Assembly: GCA_026770575.1 (NCBI GenBank)
Contig: MU657743.1
Coordinates: 1-29,953, forward strand
Length of the DNA: 29,953 bases
Direction: 5' to 3'
DNA from: Pelagophyceae sp. CCMP2097
Lineage: Eukaryota; Sar; Pelagophyceae
Under the pieces are notes generated by a model. It did not search any database. It was not told the DNA's origin and saw only the letters and a list, made by a program, of their open reading frames with translations. Position numbers and translations under genes: made by a program. Positions within the stretch are counted from its first letter, which is position 1. Each line of letters opens with the position of its first letter. This document shows positions 29,862 to 29,953 of the stretch, one piece after another.

Positions 29862-29925
29862 AGGCCCCGAAGGGGACTGCACCGTTTGATCAACGTCAGT
29901 TTACGGTCAGGGCCCTTCGGGTCCT
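29862..29925. repeat. Second, diverged copy of the hairpin
   Basis: Left arm 29862-29885 and right arm 29903-29925 preserve the outer CCCGAAGGG/CCCTTCGGG pairing and the CAACGTCAG loop sequence, with substitutions and a one-base bulge in the inner stem. Confidence 0.8.
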
Positions 29926-29953
29926 TTGATTGAAGGATTACTTGGGGCAATTA
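29884..29953 (+). repeat. 70-bp direct repeat, copy 2, ending at the window edge
   Basis: Same sequence as 29604-29673 apart from a few substitutions. The similarity continues to the last base, so the repeat probably extends outside the window. Confidence 0.93.

Noticed and set aside
1..29953. Bacterial operon, CRISPR array, integrated virus or defence system
   Set aside because: Genes are intron-rich, individually transcribed and eukaryotic; no repeat-spacer pattern, integrase, capsid or transposase was found.

Overview
This window is nuclear DNA from a photosynthetic stramenopile, most likely a pelagophyte of the Aureococcus/Pelagomonas kind (inference). The strongest pointer is a bZIP-LOV aureochrome at the right end, a protein class known only from photosynthetic stramenopiles. 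The DNA is GC-rich, genes are tightly packed on both strands, and almost every gene is broken by short introns of about 35-160 bases. Most introns start with GTGCGT, GTGCGC or GTGAG and end in TAG or CAG. I rebuilt gene models by hand from splice sites, reading phase and family conservation. Eleven of the twelve spliced models sum to a whole number of codons; the exception is the esterase, whose 5' end I could not resolve.

Layout, left to right: (1) the 3' end of a zinc-finger-like gene (+). (2) A minus-strand gene joining two Tudor-like domains to an ORC1/CDC6-type AAA+ replication initiator (1395-3559). (3) An unrecognised 291-residue minus-strand protein (3966-5264). (4) A minus-strand RBBP9-like serine hydrolase fused to a second domain with a GFGSLL start (5810-7382). 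(5) A minus-strand iduronate-2-sulfatase-like sulfatase with signal peptide (7548-9328). (6) A minus-strand AAE3/PCS60-like acyl-CoA synthetase fused to a multi-helix membrane domain (9681-13340), divergent from (7) a membrane-anchored alpha/beta hydrolase (13497-14987, +). (8) A Tctex1-type dynein light chain (15528-16028, -). (9) An erythromycin-esterase-like gene with frame problems (16443-18190, -). (10) A 1.9-kb gene-poor stretch. (11) A small membrane protein (20055-20800, +). (12) A coiled-coil-like protein (21259-22684, +). (13) An acidic/lysine-rich nuclear-type protein (22762-24215, -). (14) A membrane-anchored protein with a duplicated tail motif (24691-26329, +). (15) Aureochrome (26819-28390, -). 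(16) A less GC-rich right end with tRNA-like B boxes, a strong hairpin and a 280-base-period repeat that runs off the window.

The genes are housekeeping and accessory functions of a eukaryotic cell and do not form an operon or single pathway. The most interesting signals are four apparent domain fusions or duplications, a set of candidate GC-AG introns that restore otherwise broken frames, two identical aureochrome-type TGACGTCGAAG sites upstream of the aureochrome gene itself, and the structured repeat at the right edge. No CRISPR array, virus, insertion sequence or rRNA was seen.
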